NCBI GenBank assembly: GCA_003290165.1
Contig: QNQO01005790.1
Location: forward strand, 124,001 to 188,000
Direction of reading: 5' to 3'
Source: Berberis thunbergii
Lineage: Eukaryota; Streptophyta; Magnoliopsida; Ranunculales; Berberidaceae
Length of the DNA stretch: 64,000 nucleotides
A program made the position numbers and the translations under genes. The notes beneath the pieces were generated by a model. It saw only the letters and a program-made list of their open reading frames with translations. It was not told the origin of the DNA and ran no database searches. Numbering within the stretch: position 1 is the stretch's first letter; each line of letters starts with the position of its first letter. Below, piece after piece: positions 1 through 10,880 of the stretch.

Positions 1-746
1 ATAATACCGTATTTTCAGAGACAAAGAGGGTGAAAGAGGTGGCGGGTGGTGATAGTGATTGATGGAGAAAAGAGAGAGAAATGTGGCTGTGGTGGGAGGG
101 AGAAAAGTGGCAGTAGTGGAGTGGTGGTGATGATGGCATGGTGATGGCTATGTCTGATGGAGAAGAGAATGAGGGAGGAGAAGAAGAGAAGAGAAGAAGA
201 TGAAGAAAGGGGAGGAAAGAGAAAATTTTGAGTATTTATTGGTGGTGTGGGAAATAATGTAGGTGGTGCGGGAGAGAAAAAGTTGATATGGTGGTGTGGG
301 ACAGTACTTTACGTGGTGTGAAATAGTTGCTGCCAATTATTTATTTAGCATTGTCTAGCCCATTTCAACTTATTGATGATGATGACTATGGTCATTCTGT
401 GGTTGTAACAAAAAAAAATCTATTTAACAACTTGAGGAAGGGTTTTTTTTCCAAGCCATAAACATAATATATAGATAATTAAGTACAATTACAAACTTGT
501 TGCCTTGCGACTGCAACCAAATTTCGAGCCTCTATATTGAGGTCTCTACATACATACATACTCACAATTCAATGAGGGAAGCAAAAGGAACGGGCGTCTA
601 ATATTACTAATGATCGGACGCCAAACCCAGTCCATAGCAAAAAAAGGTTGAGAGTCATCATCATGGAGAATATCAATGAGGTTTGCTAAATAGCCAAAAA
701 GAAAACATGTTTTCCACTATTGTGCCTGAATAAAGAGTAGGGATGC
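1..746. other. Purine-rich low-complexity DNA, no gene seen
   Basis: The first 340 bases are GA/GT-rich with repeated GGTGGTG and GAAGAAGAG runs. The rest is ordinary AT-rich sequence. A 62-codon reverse ORF over this stretch is Ser/Leu/Phe-rich and is explained by the composition. No coding or transposon signature was recognised. Confidence 0.6.
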
Positions 747-2280
747 CTATGTCGCACAACACTCTGCCATAGTACTACCAAGAACCTTCTCCACCATCTG
801 ACAGGCTACTATAGCTAGAAATTGTCCACGCAGATCGATCACAAATACACCTATGGTTCCTTGTTTAGAGGAGTCAAAGAAACAAGCATCAAATTTGACA
901 AAAATCAGGTCCGGGTCGAAAACAGGGGGAATTGGCCTAAGCTTATTAGATCTGAGGTTGATTCTGTGGTGCCTTTGTGATTGGATTCGGGCTTGGAGCA
1001 ATTTGGGAGGTCACAGTCTCATAAAAAGGGCCCAACGAGGTCTAGGGGTGAGATGTCATGGTGTGAGAGGCAACCTGATTATCCATTTTGGCTTGTTCAA
1101 GAATTTGAAAAACTGAGAGGATACTAATGGATGGTTCCCTTGAGTTGGTGACAACATGGGTAGGGAGAAGATTACTAGGGGTGAACCGTTGTTTGTGATA
1201 GGATGTCCAGGCTTGATGGAAAGAAGATAGGAACGATTGAGTGCAGATTTTAGTTTTGTTAATGATAGTATTGTTGCAAATCTGCTAGATAGTAAGTGGA
1301 AGAGTCGTAAATTGAGATAGCATTTCATCTTTAGCCGTATGATGGACCTTGGCTGTCTCCTACATGAACTTGAAAAACCCTAAAATTGAGGGAGGATTGA
1401 AATTGTCATTGAGCCAATCAATGGGTAGGAAAGAGATGAGCCAATATGATTCTGGCAAAAGATGCCACAGTCATCAATAGGCATGTGGAACATCACCAAG
1501 TTGGTCATTGTAGGGATAATGTTTTGACTAATTTTCCAGATAAGGAAAATAGCATTAATGGTGGCTTTAATTTTTCAAAGTTCTCTGAAATGTTTATCCC
1601 GAGGGTGCAGGGTTGGTGCATTAGAGGTGGAACTTTCAAGTTGATCAGATGTGAAGGCACATGTTTCACTTTTCACTTAGAGGAGTCCTTGTTTGTCAAA
1701 CAACCAAATGAGTTTGTTCGGATTTACAGTCAGTCTGATACTTATATCCAAGATATCTCTGGCTATCAAGGAAGAAAAAATGGACATGATTAATGTCGTA
1801 TTCCATTGAGGTGTCTCGCCAGAGAAAAGAAGCCAAAGATCTATGATGGAGCTGAGATCAGAAGAATTATGATGTAATGATAGGCAATCAGCAAGGACAA
1901 AGCCTGACTTTATCCAACAATCTCTCCAAGGTCAATGTGATCACCCGAGAGGAGTTACCAGATGAGATGGCATTTTATTTTAGCAAAGGTAGTCAATTGC
2001 CTCTCCAGGCACAATATGCTATAGTGGGAGGTTTTGATAGTTGGAAAATATTCACTTTGTATAAGTAAATAGCTTTAAGTTAAAGAACACGTGGATTGTG
2101 AGGTGTGAAAATGGTCTGCAACACATTTTTTTGCCATAAGAGCCAGTTTTTATTCTGGGCAGAAGGAATGTTGAGGCCCCAAGATATCGAGGCAAGGTAA
2201 TATGATTTGAAGTACATATATGCTTGGCTTTGTTACCCACCACTCTGTTCCACAAGAAATTTCTGGCCAGCTTATCCAAT
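747..2280 (-). pseudogene. LINE (non-LTR retrotransposon) 3' remnant: RT end, zf-RVT, RNase H
   Basis: Read on the minus strand, this holds the tail of a plant LINE ORF2. At about 2279-2130 is the C-terminal reverse transcriptase region (DKLARNFLWN, then after a frame change GLNIPSAQNKNWLLWQKN). At about 1580-1440 is a zf-RVT-like stretch (NIIPTMTNLVMFHMPIDDC followed by CGIFC). At about 1000-747 is an RNase H domain of the RVT_3 type (VKFDACFFDSSKQGTIGVFV, then AECCA). The order RT, zf-RVT, RNase H is the normal plant LINE order. Several frame changes and stops make it non-functional. The upstream RT and endonuclease are absent, consistent with 5' truncation or later loss. The assignment rests on motif recognition. 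Confidence 0.6.
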
Positions 2281-2699
2281 TTGGTGGTAATAGATCAAGG
2301 AAGAAAGCAAAGACTTTTTTTTACGGTGAGAGCAATGACTAAGCTTACCTGGCAAGTTTAGCGATCATTGTCTGCGATGAGACAAATGATCCCTTGGCGA
2401 GTCATTGTCATCAGCAGACAAGCGCTGACTAGACTCCCACTTCCTCCGCCATCGTGATCCATAAGAGCGGATTAGGTTTCGGGCATGTGTTAGAGTCTAG
2501 CCGTAGATGGGGGTTTGTCGTGAGTCACAACGGACATCAGTTGAAGTTTTCATAAAAGAAAAAATATTTATTGATAATTTTTTTAGATGATCTACATTCC
2601 ATGGTCATTTTAGCTCATCGTCATCAGCGACTTCCTGCCAGTACATCCCCGGCCTGTTGACCTTAGCAACTCTATATGGTCCTCCCTAGTTTGGGTTTA
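2281..2699. other. No gene seen; spacer between LINE and gypsy remnants
   Basis: A T-run at about 2316 is followed by moderately GC-rich sequence without an ORF. It may belong to the degraded 3' end of the adjacent gypsy element, but nothing here resembles the LTR at 6649-7158. Confidence 0.4.
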
Positions 2700-2748
2700 G
2701 CTTTTCTGCTCCGGCTTCTTTGGTGTTTTGCTGGGTCTTCCTGAGTAC

Positions 2749-3920
2749 CTAATTTTCCACCTTGAATTCCCATGGCTTGACCTTCTTGTTATAATATTGT
2801 GTCATTCGTTGTTGGTAAGCGACTATCTTGGTGGAGGTTAGGTCTTCGAGGAAATCTAGTCCCATGCGTAAGGCTTCGTCGTTACCATTTGGTCTAAATT
2901 CTTCCGTATGGAATGGTGGCACCTCGAGTTCTATCGGAACCATAGCTTCTGACCTGTATGCCAGGGCGAAGGGTGTTTCCTCGGTAGGGATTATTTTAGT
3001 CGTTTGATGTACTGAGAGTATTCCTAGTAGCTCTGAAACCCATTTTCCTTTGGCCGCATCGAGTTTCCTTTTGATGGCTTCTAGGATTGTTAGGTTTGTA
3101 ACTTTAACGTGGACGTTGGCCCGAGGGTGTCCTAGTGAAGAGAAGTGATGCTCGACTCCCAGACTTTTACACAGTTTTTGACCTTGCTACCTTCAAACTA
3201 AGTTCTGTTGGGGCTGACCAATACCCTGGGGATGCTGAATCTGCAGACGATAGCGGGCCATATGAATTTTTCAATTTGGACATGCCTTAATTTTAATAGG
3301 GGCTCAACCTCGACCCACTTGTGGTCTGACAATGTCCAATCCCCATTGTGCGAACGACCAAGGACTAGTCATAGGAGTTAGTGACTGGGCGGACATATGG
3401 GTGTACGGCGCAACCTCTTACATTTGTCGCACTTGCGGATTATATTTTTGGCGTCCCACTGCATGGTCGGCCAATAGTATCTTAGAATCAGGGTTTTGTG
3501 GGTAAGTGTTCTCCCACCTGGGTGATTCTTGCATATGCCATTGTGGATAGTCTCCAAGACTCGGCTAGCCTCCAAGGGTGATAGACATTGGAGTAGTGGT
3601 CCTATGATCGATCTCCTGTACCACTGGTTGTTTAGGAGAGTGTACTTTGTTGCTATGTTTTTAAGTCTCTGCGCTTCGACCTTTTCTGTCGGTAGAGACC
3701 CAAGCGCTATATATTCTAGAATCGGAGTCGTCCAAACGGGCTGTGTTTCTGTGGCGTAGATATTTCCTTGTTCTTCCTCGTTGAGGCTCGATTCCCCTTG
3801 ATATTTGATGAGGCTGCTGGAGATGTCGTTGGAGGCCGAGGCTTCTTTCGTCAGCTCATCAGCCCTTCGGTTGTCGTCTCGAGGGCAATGTGTGAGTTGA
3901 CAACTCTTGAATTTGCCCAT
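2749..3920 (-). pseudogene. Gypsy integrase (and end of second RNase H), broken
   Basis: The minus-strand ORF 3920-3378 begins with the end of the RNase-H-like domain (QLTHCPRDDNRRADELTKEA). It continues into the integrase HHCC zinc-binding module: ETIHNGICKNHPGG, then YYWPTMQWDAKN, then CDKCKRL. The core domain further down is frameshifted. Its end is visible in 2943-2749 (VPIELEVPPFHTEEFRPNGN and QQRMTQYYNKKV), the usual post-catalytic region of Tat integrases. Integrase would insert the cDNA; this copy cannot do so as written. Confidence 0.8.
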
Positions 3921-3977
3921 TATGCCAAATACCTTGTCTCGATAGGCTACAATGCGTGGATATTTACTGTTGAAATC

Positions 3978-4397
3978 TCATTTGATCTGGTTGACCATTA
4001 GCCTTGAGTCATTGTACGCTGTTAGGCGATCTATGTTGATTCCTAAAGCTAGCCTTAGGCCTGACAAGAGGGCTTCATATTCGGCCTTGCTGTTTGAATT
4101 GGGGAAATCGAATCTAACTGCCTTTTCCAGAGTGAAACCGTTGTGGGAGCAAAGTGTGATACCGACTTCGCTTGCATTGTCAGTCGAAGATCCGTCGCAG
4201 TGTAGGGTCCAAGTTTGTTCATCTGATTCTGTGAGTCGGTGATCTACCTTTGGGTTTTCTCCGGTAGTAAACTCGGCGATGAAATCAACGAGTGTCTGGG
4301 CTTTGATGGTTGTCCTTGGAGTGTAGTTTATGTCAAACTGCCCAAGCCCTATTGGCCATTTCACCACCCTGGCCTCTGGGTTCCATGATCGCCTCAT
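3978..4397 (-). pseudogene. Gypsy second RNase-H-like domain (Tat type), partial
   Basis: The 139-codon minus-strand ORF includes VVKWPIGLGQFDINYTPRTT, then FIAEFTTGE, then WTLHCDGSSTDNASEVGITL and NSNSKAEYEALLSGLRLAL. The DGS...E...AEYEAL pattern is the RNase H fold seen as the additional domain in Tat-lineage gypsy elements. It is broken on both sides by stops or frameshifts separating it from the RT and integrase frames. Confidence 0.8.
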
Positions 4398-4455
4398 ACA
4401 AGGGTCAAACTGACGGCGTGCTTGGAAATAGACAAGTACGAGTATAGTGTTTCGC

Positions 4456-5090
4456 CTATTGCGGGTTTTGAGAGTGCTTCAGACTCCCCATGTATGCTTT
4501 CTGGTTATGAAAGGCTTGTTCACATTCCTCACTCCATGAAAATCCTTTACTCCCTCTTAGTAACTTGAAGAATGGGAGGCATTTGTTGAATGACTTTAAT
4601 ATAAATCTGTTGAATCTTATTACCTTTCCAGTAAGGCTCTGAACGTCTCTGATAGTGGAGGGCGATTTCATATCGAGAAAAACTTGGATTTGTTTTGGGT
4701 CGGCCTCGATTCCCTTTTTTTTACTATATAGCTTAGGAATTTCCCGAACAAGACTCCGGGGGTGCACTTTTGTGGGTTAAGTTTCATTCGGTACTTCCTG
4801 AGTTGATTGAATGCTTCGATAAGAGCTTGGACGTGGTTTGGGCAGCTAAGGCTCTTGACCAGCATGTCGTCGATGTATAGTTCCATATTTTTACCGATCT
4901 GTTGTTTGAACATTCGGTTAACTAGTCGCTGGTAAGTAGCTCTTGCATTCTTCAAACCGAATGGCATTACCCTATAATAATATATTTCTCTTTCCATTAC
5001 GAAAAAGGTTTTCTCTTGGTCTGGAGGGTGCATCAATATTTGAATGTAGCCTGAATAGGCGTCCATAAAGCTGAGGAGGTTGTGTCCCAA
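4456..5090 (-). pseudogene. Gypsy reverse transcriptase, broken
   Basis: Two overlapping minus-strand ORFs carry it. The first (5090-4668) has the palm motifs FMDAYSGYIQILMHPPDQEK, RVMPFGLKNARATYQRLVN and the catalytic YIDDMLVKS. The second (4767-4456), in another frame, continues with SLTGKVIRFNRFI and FFKLLRGSKGFSWSEECEQ, the thumb/connection region. The fingers region upstream (about 5100-5400) is not open. The frameshift between the two ORFs and the lost N-terminus indicate a dead copy. Confidence 0.85.
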
Positions 5091-5428
5091 GGTGGCGTTA
5101 CAATCTGATCGATGCGAGAGAGTAGGAAATTGTTTTTAGGACAAGCTTTGTTTAGGTATGTGTAGTCTACGCACACTCTCTACTTCCTGTTATTCTTTTT
5201 CACAAGAACAGTATTTTCCAACCAGTCAAGATATCATGCCTCTTTGATCATGTCTGCGTCGAGCAAACGTTGCACTTCCTCGTTTATGATTGTGTTCCTT
5301 TCAAACGCCACAGGTCTTTTCTTTTGTCAAACAGTTTTCTTCGAGGGGTCTACTTCAAGGCGATGTGTGATTATCAATGGATCGATTCCTTCCATATCCT
5401 ACATAGTATATGCAAATATGTCCTGGTT

Positions 5429-6037
5429 TCATTGTAGCAATTTCGTAATTTGCCCTGCCACCAATTTGTCTAGGCTGGAACCGATTTGAATGGCTCTGTT
5501 GTTCTGATAGTCGTCCAGGTAGACTGTTACGGTTTCTTTTTCTGGTTGTCCGACATTGAGCCTTCCCCGAGGGCTTACCAGTGCCTCATCACCCAATGTT
5601 GGTTGTTCTCCGCTTGGGTTTCGGATTGAGCGGAGGACAGTCTTAACTGTTGGGCTGGCTACCGGTCGAGATCTGTCAGATGGCAAAGCCGCCATGTATT
5701 GACATTCCCTGGTCAGTAGCTGATGTCCTCTCAACATACTGATTGCTCGATCCGTAGGATACTTGAGGCGCTGGTGTAGGGTGACGACTGTCTCCCCCAT
5801 CTTATATATCCAGGGTCTTCCTAGAACCATGTTGTACGCCGAAGGTGTATCGATCACAATGAACCCTTGAAACAAGGTCTTATGAGTTGGTCGTTCGCCT
5901 GCTATTATTGTTAGTTGTATCTTTCCCAAGGGGAATTGTTTTCCTCCGCTGAAATCAATTACCAGACTGCTATCAGGGATCAATGTCGTTTCGTCCAGTT
6001 GCATGTTGCGCAGCGTGTGAAGGAACGAGACGTTCAT
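5429..6037 (-). pseudogene. Gypsy gag-pol junction/protease region
   Basis: The 202-codon minus-strand ORF contains DSSLVIDFSGGKQFPLGKI, TLFQGFIVIDTPSAYNMVLG and RPWIYKMG. This is the retropepsin-like region of Tat gypsy elements (the conserved Y-N-x-x-L-G-R-P-W block). The catalytic D-[ST]-G motif lies upstream of this ORF and was not found in frame. The ORF ends before the RT. The later part (GRLNVGQPEKETVTVYLDD) is the linker into RT. Confidence 0.7.
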
Positions 6038-6171
6038 CGAGTTCTGGTATCAATCAGTGACCTCCTTATCTTCCAGCCTGTGAGGGAAATTGTTACAACC
6101 AGGGTGTCGTTATGTGGGCATTGTATGCCTTGGAGATCCTCCTGTGTGAACGTCAAAGGCGCGGATGAGCC

Positions 6172-6540
6172 TCACCTTCGCTCGTGTTGCGTCGAATGCT
6201 TGCCACGTATAGCTTGAATCCTCATCCAGCGCAGAGGCTTTTTTATGGACCTATTGGATAGTTCAAACTCATAATGCGTTCCATGAAGCACATGTATTTT
6301 GTCGAGTAATGACGCCTCGTATCCAATTCTTGCCGACTCTTTTCTCAGAGTGAGGAAGTTTTGAGCCTCCTTCGTCGGACCTGACATGCTTACTGGAGGG
6401 TCCATCGCGACTGCTGCCAGCGCAGGGGCGTAAGCAAAATGCCCGTGTGTGGCAAGAATTGGTAAGAGATATGGTATAGGAACCACCGCGTTGGTCGTGT
6501 TCCTTGGTTCTCCGTCATCACGTGACCCGATGATCACCAT
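6172..6540 (-). pseudogene. Gypsy gag N-terminal fragment (probable)
   Basis: A 122-codon minus-strand ORF starting 23 bases inside the leader side of the element. It is placed as gag by position only: it lies directly downstream of the leader and ahead of the protease region. No zinc knuckle is present. The gag is far shorter than the usual several hundred residues, so most of it has been lost. Confidence 0.45.
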
Positions 6541-6562
6541 CTATCTGGATTTTGATAGGATT

Positions 6563-6650
6563 CAACGCTTAGTCTAGAATTAAAAACTATGGAGTCAACG
6601 CTTAGTCTAGAATTAAAAACTATGTCGTCCCCATGGACGACGCCAAACTG
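6563..6650 (-). promoter_or_regulatory. Gypsy leader: primer-binding region and 33-bp tandem duplication
   Basis: Directly inside the LTR edge the minus strand reads GTTTGGCGTCGTCC, the place and type of a gypsy primer-binding site. A short inverted repeat follows (GTCGTCC...GGACGAC). Further in, a 33-bp unit with the core CTTAGTCTAGAATTAAAAAC is present twice in tandem (from about 6563 and 6596). The tRNA primer was not determined. Confidence 0.55.
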
Positions 6651-7158
6651 ATGCAGTCATTTTTGCTACCTGCTTTGACATGTTCCCGCTAACCTGTTTG
6701 ACTTGCACAAGTAGCACACGTGAGCCACATATCACCGTGGGTGGTCGATAGCACTTCGATGCTAAAGTTAGACAAGGATCTGAGGAAGGTGTAATGTTGT
6801 AACAGGGAATTTGTAGCGCACCTTACCTTACCAACCTCATGTTTTATTTATAGTGCAAGGAGTCCTAGGTTAACCAGGCCATCATAGGCATAGATTAGGG
6901 AGGAGATCTTCGTGGAGACCCTCCCTCTAATTAGGAGTCGTGTTGTAGGAGGGAAGTTCCCTGTTAGCTCCGCAATCCTAGATACGTGGGAGATAGTTCC
7001 CAATTCGAGAGCATTCCGTGGAAGGGAGTTTCCCTGTGTGGAAGATACTCTGGTGTTTGCTTCCTAGTTGGAATTAAAGAGCAGTTGTGGTTGCCCGTCT
7101 GAAGCAGATCCTCTAGATACTTGCCTAAAAAGGGCTTACAAGTATCGTGGATAGCTGT
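6649..7158 (-). repeat. 5' LTR of the gypsy element (approximate limits)
   Basis: The inner edge at 6649 is set by the primer-binding region (LTR ending ...TGCATCA on the minus strand). The outer edge near 7158 is a guess from a TG dinucleotide and is uncertain. The minus strand carries TATAAATAAAA at about 6852-6842, a plausible LTR TATA box. No matching second LTR was found in the window. Confidence 0.5.
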
Positions 7159-7182
7159 GAGACGCGTGGGCCTAGCATGTTG

Positions 7183-7683
7183 TTAGAATCCGAACTCGCC
7201 TAGTGGGCTAAAGTTTAGCAGGCTGGATCTGTATTGGGTTGTTTCTTGAACCCGTGGTTCCTCGAGATCATCATGACATGTGTGCAACTCAGGGGTGTGT
7301 CCATTTTTATGTATCATCAGAGCTAATAACAGGTTACCTAGAGGTAACCCTAATGGAGGTGGAAAGGAGGGTGTCAAAGAAGTGAATAATTCATGGGTAT
7401 TGTACTTGGTGTAGTGGTACGTTGCGATTGGGATAGTGTGAATGAAATGCTGAGATGGAGAAGTGGGAGTATGGTATGAATTCAATTTGGAGAGGAGGGA
7501 ATATTTATCCTGTAGGGTGAATTCTATAGGGAGAGTATGGGATGATGTACTGTGGTGGAGAAAAGCATAAACGAAGGTGTTGTTTGCCCTTGTGGACGTA
7601 ACATTAACTGTGTTAAAACCAACATTCCCAGATTGAATCTCAGCTGAGGATCCAACCTCGTTTCCTGCCATCATGGTGGCCAT
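7183..7683 (-). CDS. Unidentified ORF, 166 codons
   Basis: An uninterrupted minus-strand ORF beginning MATMMAGNEVGSSAEIQSGN. It is Ser/Thr/His/Pro-rich in the middle (HHSTSSHTLPIEF, PPPLGLPLGNLLLALMI). No domain was recognised. It lies just outside the gypsy LTR and has no visible intron signals or promoter. It could be a chance ORF or part of an unrecognised transposon; only its length argues for coding. Confidence 0.25.
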   Translation of the reverse strand: MATMMAGNEVGSSAEIQSGNVGFNTVNVTSTRANNTFVYAFLHHSTSSHTLPIEFTLQDKYSLLSKLNSYHTPTSPSQHFIHTIPIATYHYTKYNTHELFTSLTPSFPPPLGLPLGNLLLALMIHKNGHTPELHTCHDDLEEPRVQETTQYRSSLLNFSPLGEFGF

Positions 7684-7816
7684 CCAATGGTCCAGAAAAG
7701 TGTCATTGATGTCGTAAATTGAGGAAAGTTATTGTAACTAACCCTCACTTAGTAAAATGAATGGATGCTTTATATTTTATTCCATGTTATTTATGAACCT
7801 TTCTTACTGTCGAGGA

Positions 7817-7968
7817 AAGTGGCAAGGAAACCAGCGAGGGGGAGAGGTTTTACCACTCATCACTCTCGAGATTCATGTTGATGCGCATCTCGAAGATGCA
7901 TGCGCACATCTCTAATGGGATGAGCGGTCACACCCTCCCCCTCTCTGGTTTCCTCGCCATTTAGAATT
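7817..7968. repeat. Foldback/MITE-like element, about 150 bp
   Basis: The left arm has GGCAAGGAAACCAGCGAGGG and the right arm has CTCTCTGGTTTCCTCGCC in inverted orientation. The loop contains further short inverted pieces (GATGCGCATCTCGAAGATGC). The arms are about 30-35 bp. No clear target duplication was identified. Confidence 0.55.
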
Positions 7969-8725
7969 TCTGGTTATTTATATAAAGTTTGGTTGTTCCT
8001 TGTTATGGTGTTGTCAATATGTTGACTGACACATGACAATATCTCACTCATGAAAATTCTCATTGAATTTTGACCAAATATCAAAGTCATGTGAAGCAAC
8101 GTTTGAATTTTAGGGAACTATTAGGGTATTTGCCTTATCCTCTTAGAATTTGAATCATCAACAACGACCTGCCAAGGATTGAACCATTTTTAATTTTTCA
8201 AAATTTTTTATGGGACATTGTTCTAAAGTCAAAGATTCAATTTTCCACAAAAAATTGTGTTGGACTGTTACGAACCCTCCCTTGACAAAACTTTCAATGA
8301 TGGTTGGATGAGTATTCCTAGATACACATGAACACAAAATCTAGAGAGTCGGGCCCCTAGCGCCAGGGGGTTCTCTGTGCGTGTGATTATGTTTGATTGG
8401 GACATTACGAACATCTAGGATGATGGAAGGTATTGGGCTTGGCCTGGCGCAGACCTGGTGTGCCTGGCCTGGCTCTCTAGACAAATTCGCACATGAGACT
8501 GCTGATACTTTGACCAAAGTTATTAGTTTATTATGAGCGATTGGAAAACATAATAATACAAATGCCTTATGGTGCTAGTACCATTCCAGTCAACTACAAA
8601 CATACCAAATGATACATGATTTTAGCTTTTCCCTTGTAAATCCCTAATTGCATAACACCCTAACATCTCACCAGCTCGAATTGGCAATTATAAAAAGCAT
8701 AACCTTTTATTTTCATTTTATTATT
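7969..8725. other. Spacer before the Mutator-like element, no gene seen
   Basis: AT-rich DNA with a GC-richer patch around 8340-8470. No ORF of note and no recognised repeat end apart from the AT-rich target sequence at its right edge. Confidence 0.5.
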
Positions 8726-8726
8726 G

Positions 8727-9440
8727 GGGTTAATTGCTCTCCCCCTCTCCCTAATAATAAATAAGTGATTGGGAAGTGCTCTCATAACCATTCTGTACTA
8801 TGCTCCTAAGACTAGCAGTCAACCTGTATTGATTGTGAGGGCACAAGCTAATTTCAAAATTGTAATATTTTAAGGACAAAAATGCCCTTCAATGATCTGA
8901 TGGTTGAGATTAAAAGCTTATACAAACCCAACTGATAATCTGAGGGATGATATTCAAAGTTGAATTAGCCATTATGACTCGTGGGGGGAGAAAATAGTTA
9001 TTGAGGGAGAGGAAATAGCCATTGGGGGAGAGGAAATAGTTGTTGGTTTCAACCCTTAATAGAAGTTTTTTCATTCCATGAAACTTGATTTAACCACCTG
9101 TTATTTGACTGTAGATCAAATATATTTAAAGTTGAAAAGTTGGAACAAACTCAAGTTTGAAATTAGGGTTTCATTACATAAAAACTTACACTAACCCTAG
9201 ATCTGAGTTATTTCAACATAGATTTCGATTTAGAACACTATAATGAAAGTAAGACAGTGTTCTTCACTTCATTTTCACATTTCAGTTGACATTTGTTAAG
9301 AGTTGCAGGTTATCTTTAATCTCTTGCAGGTCTGTTCTGTATTAGGGGGCATTGTTAAATTCAAATTGATTATAAGAGGTTAAACTATTGCCAATATTTA
9401 TTATAAAAGGGGGAAGTTAATAAAAATGTTTGTTTTTCTT
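8727..9440 (+). repeat. MULE left terminal inverted repeat
   Basis: Matches the reverse complement of 35733-36401. Shared landmarks include GACTAGCAGTCAAC, TGATCTGATGGTTGAGATT, CTTATACAAACCCAACTGAT, AAGTTTGAAATTAG, CTTGCAGGTCT and TTAATAAAAAT. The left copy is slightly longer, with extra GGGGGAGAGGAAATAG units near 9000-9050. Confidence 0.85.
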
Positions 9441-9643
9441 GGCAGATTCCTTGCGATCGTCACTACAATCATACAAGTGAAGTTTGCCTTTATTTATATT
9501 ATTTTTTATCCAAAAATGGTTGTAATGGAGTCTGCAACCTTTTAAAATCCAAAACCCAAAAAATTCTAATATGATTGTCTTATCAAGTCAAATTTTTTGT
9601 TGCAAAAGGATTCTATAGCTTGATGAAGTTATTTTGAAGAGAA

Positions 9644-9826
9644 ATGAATAACGTAGTTAATGCTCAAAGAGCAAATTTCAACTCAATCTCAAACTCAAGC
9701 TCTAAAAGGGGTGGTTGTTTCAAATGTGACAGTCTAAATCATTGGATGAAGGAATGTCCATGGATGGATCTTCCATCTTCAATGCCTTCATGCTCTGGAA
9801 GGAGAACTATTAAAAGATCTCATTAA
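9644..9826 (+). CDS. Short ORF with CCHC zinc knuckle, unidentified
   Basis: A 60-codon ORF (start MNNVVNAQRANFNSISNSSS) containing CFKCDSLNHWMKEC, a complete C-x2-C-x4-H-x4-C zinc knuckle after a Ser/Asn-rich linker. Such knuckles occur in gag proteins, transposases, RNA-binding proteins and the C-terminus of some plant replication protein A large subunits; the sequence does not decide between them. It lies inside the MULE, between the left TIR and the CACTA insertion, on the strand opposite to the MULE transposase piece. It could be captured cargo. A second short ORF at 9883-10092 follows without a recognised motif. Confidence 0.4.
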   Translation: MNNVVNAQRANFNSISNSSSKRGGCFKCDSLNHWMKECPWMDLPSSMPSCSGRRTIKRSH

Positions 9827-10242
9827 CCTTATATAGAAGGGAAAAAGTACCTCAATTATCATTCTTACACTAAGGGGTTTGAGTGGTTGAGAGTCGTGGT
9901 AACGATAACATATATAGAGTTGGTGGTCAAAACCAGCCTATTACTCTATTTGCAAGTATCACAGAAGCTGGAGGTGAACAAGTTGGAGCTAGAAGAATTA
10001 ATAAGCCTCCAAATGTAACAATAACTGTCCAATTGCTTATGACATTTGAAGACCTATGTAAAATATTTCTGTCTAGCCTAAATAGGAAGTGAACGAACAT
10101 AACATTCAATATCAAACCAACGTATGTTTCAACACATACATTAATAAGTTTGACATATACTTATGCTACATTCAAGACATATACATCAAGCTCTAACACA
10201 TCAATCGCAATACCATTCAATATTTAAACCTACCTAAAGTGC

Positions 10243-10303
10243 CACTACAAGAAAAGTGTTCATTGATAGCATATGTTTATAGCGTTTTTGTGAAAAGCGC
10301 TAT
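10243..10303 (+). repeat. Outer CACTA left terminus and subterminal repeat
   Basis: CACTACAAGAAAAG followed by TATAGCGTTTTTGTGAAAAG and CGCTATAA, an imperfect palindrome echoed at the right end. Such subterminal motifs are the likely transposase-binding sites of CACTA elements. Confidence 0.8.
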
Positions 10304-10599
10304 AATTGATTGAATTCATGAACAATTACAAATAATGAAACACTGTTGACCAAAAGCCTCGCCCGGGAAGTGAAAAAAGAAATGCGCACTCCACAATTGC
10401 TTCACAGAGCGCAAATTTTAATAGTGTTTCATCAATGAAACGCTACGACTGAGTAGGCGGGAAATAAAAAAAAGCGACCTCGCTCGATTCCACTTCAACA
10501 TCTACGTCTTTCTCCCTTTTAGTCTCGCTTTCTTCCCCCGTCAATCGCAGCAGATCGAAGAGGCATTTTTCTTCTCCAAAGGTACGCCGCTCTACAAAC

Positions 10600-10870
10600 C
10601 AAAGTGAGGGAGAGAAAAATCTAGGGAGAGTGAGAGAAATCAAGAGTGAGAGTGAAAGAGTGAGGGAGAGAGAAATCGAGCGAGAGCGAGAGAGATCCAG
10701 GGAGAGTGGGAGTGGGAGTGAGAGAGATCCAGGGAGAGGGACGTCTCTCTTCTTCAAACCAAAGGTAAGCGGTTTTTCTTCAAACCAAAGGCGCGCCGTT
10801 CAAGCGAGAGTGAGAGACATCCAGGGAGAGGGAAAGAGTGAGGGAAAGAGAAATCGAGAGATCGAGAAAT
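10600..10870. repeat. GA-rich low-complexity block
   Basis: Irregular (GAGAGTGAGAGA)-type repeats with two copies of CTTCAAACCAAAGG. ORFs on both strands here (Arg/Glu-rich or Leu/Ser-rich) are products of the repeat. It immediately precedes the RPL11 fragment and could be expanded 5' UTR-like sequence. Confidence 0.7.
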
Positions 10871-10880
10871 AAAGATCTAG

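Larger units (their letters stand above)
2700..7158 (-). mobile_element. Degenerate Ty3-gypsy retrotransposon, Tat-like lineage
   Basis: On the minus strand the order is LTR (7158-6649), primer-binding leader (about 6650-6563), gag end, protease region, reverse transcriptase, RNase H, a second RNase-H-like domain and integrase. That is the gypsy order. The extra RNase H between the polymerase and the integrase is the hallmark of Tat/Ogre-type plant elements. All reading frames are interrupted. Only one LTR could be recognised, and sequence below 2700 shows no similarity to it, so the 3' end appears deleted or replaced. The domains are annotated separately. Confidence 0.85.

Noticed and set aside
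853..1116. Forward 87-codon ORF
   Set aside because: It is the antisense shadow of the LINE RNase H fragment, which has the recognisable motif.
3529..4242. Forward ORFs at 3529-3759, 3768-4001 and 3952-4242
   Set aside because: Antisense of the gypsy RNase H and integrase regions.
10443..10872. Arg/Glu-rich and Leu/Ser-rich overlapping ORFs
   Set aside because: Products of the GA-rich repeat; no domain, and open in several frames on both strands.
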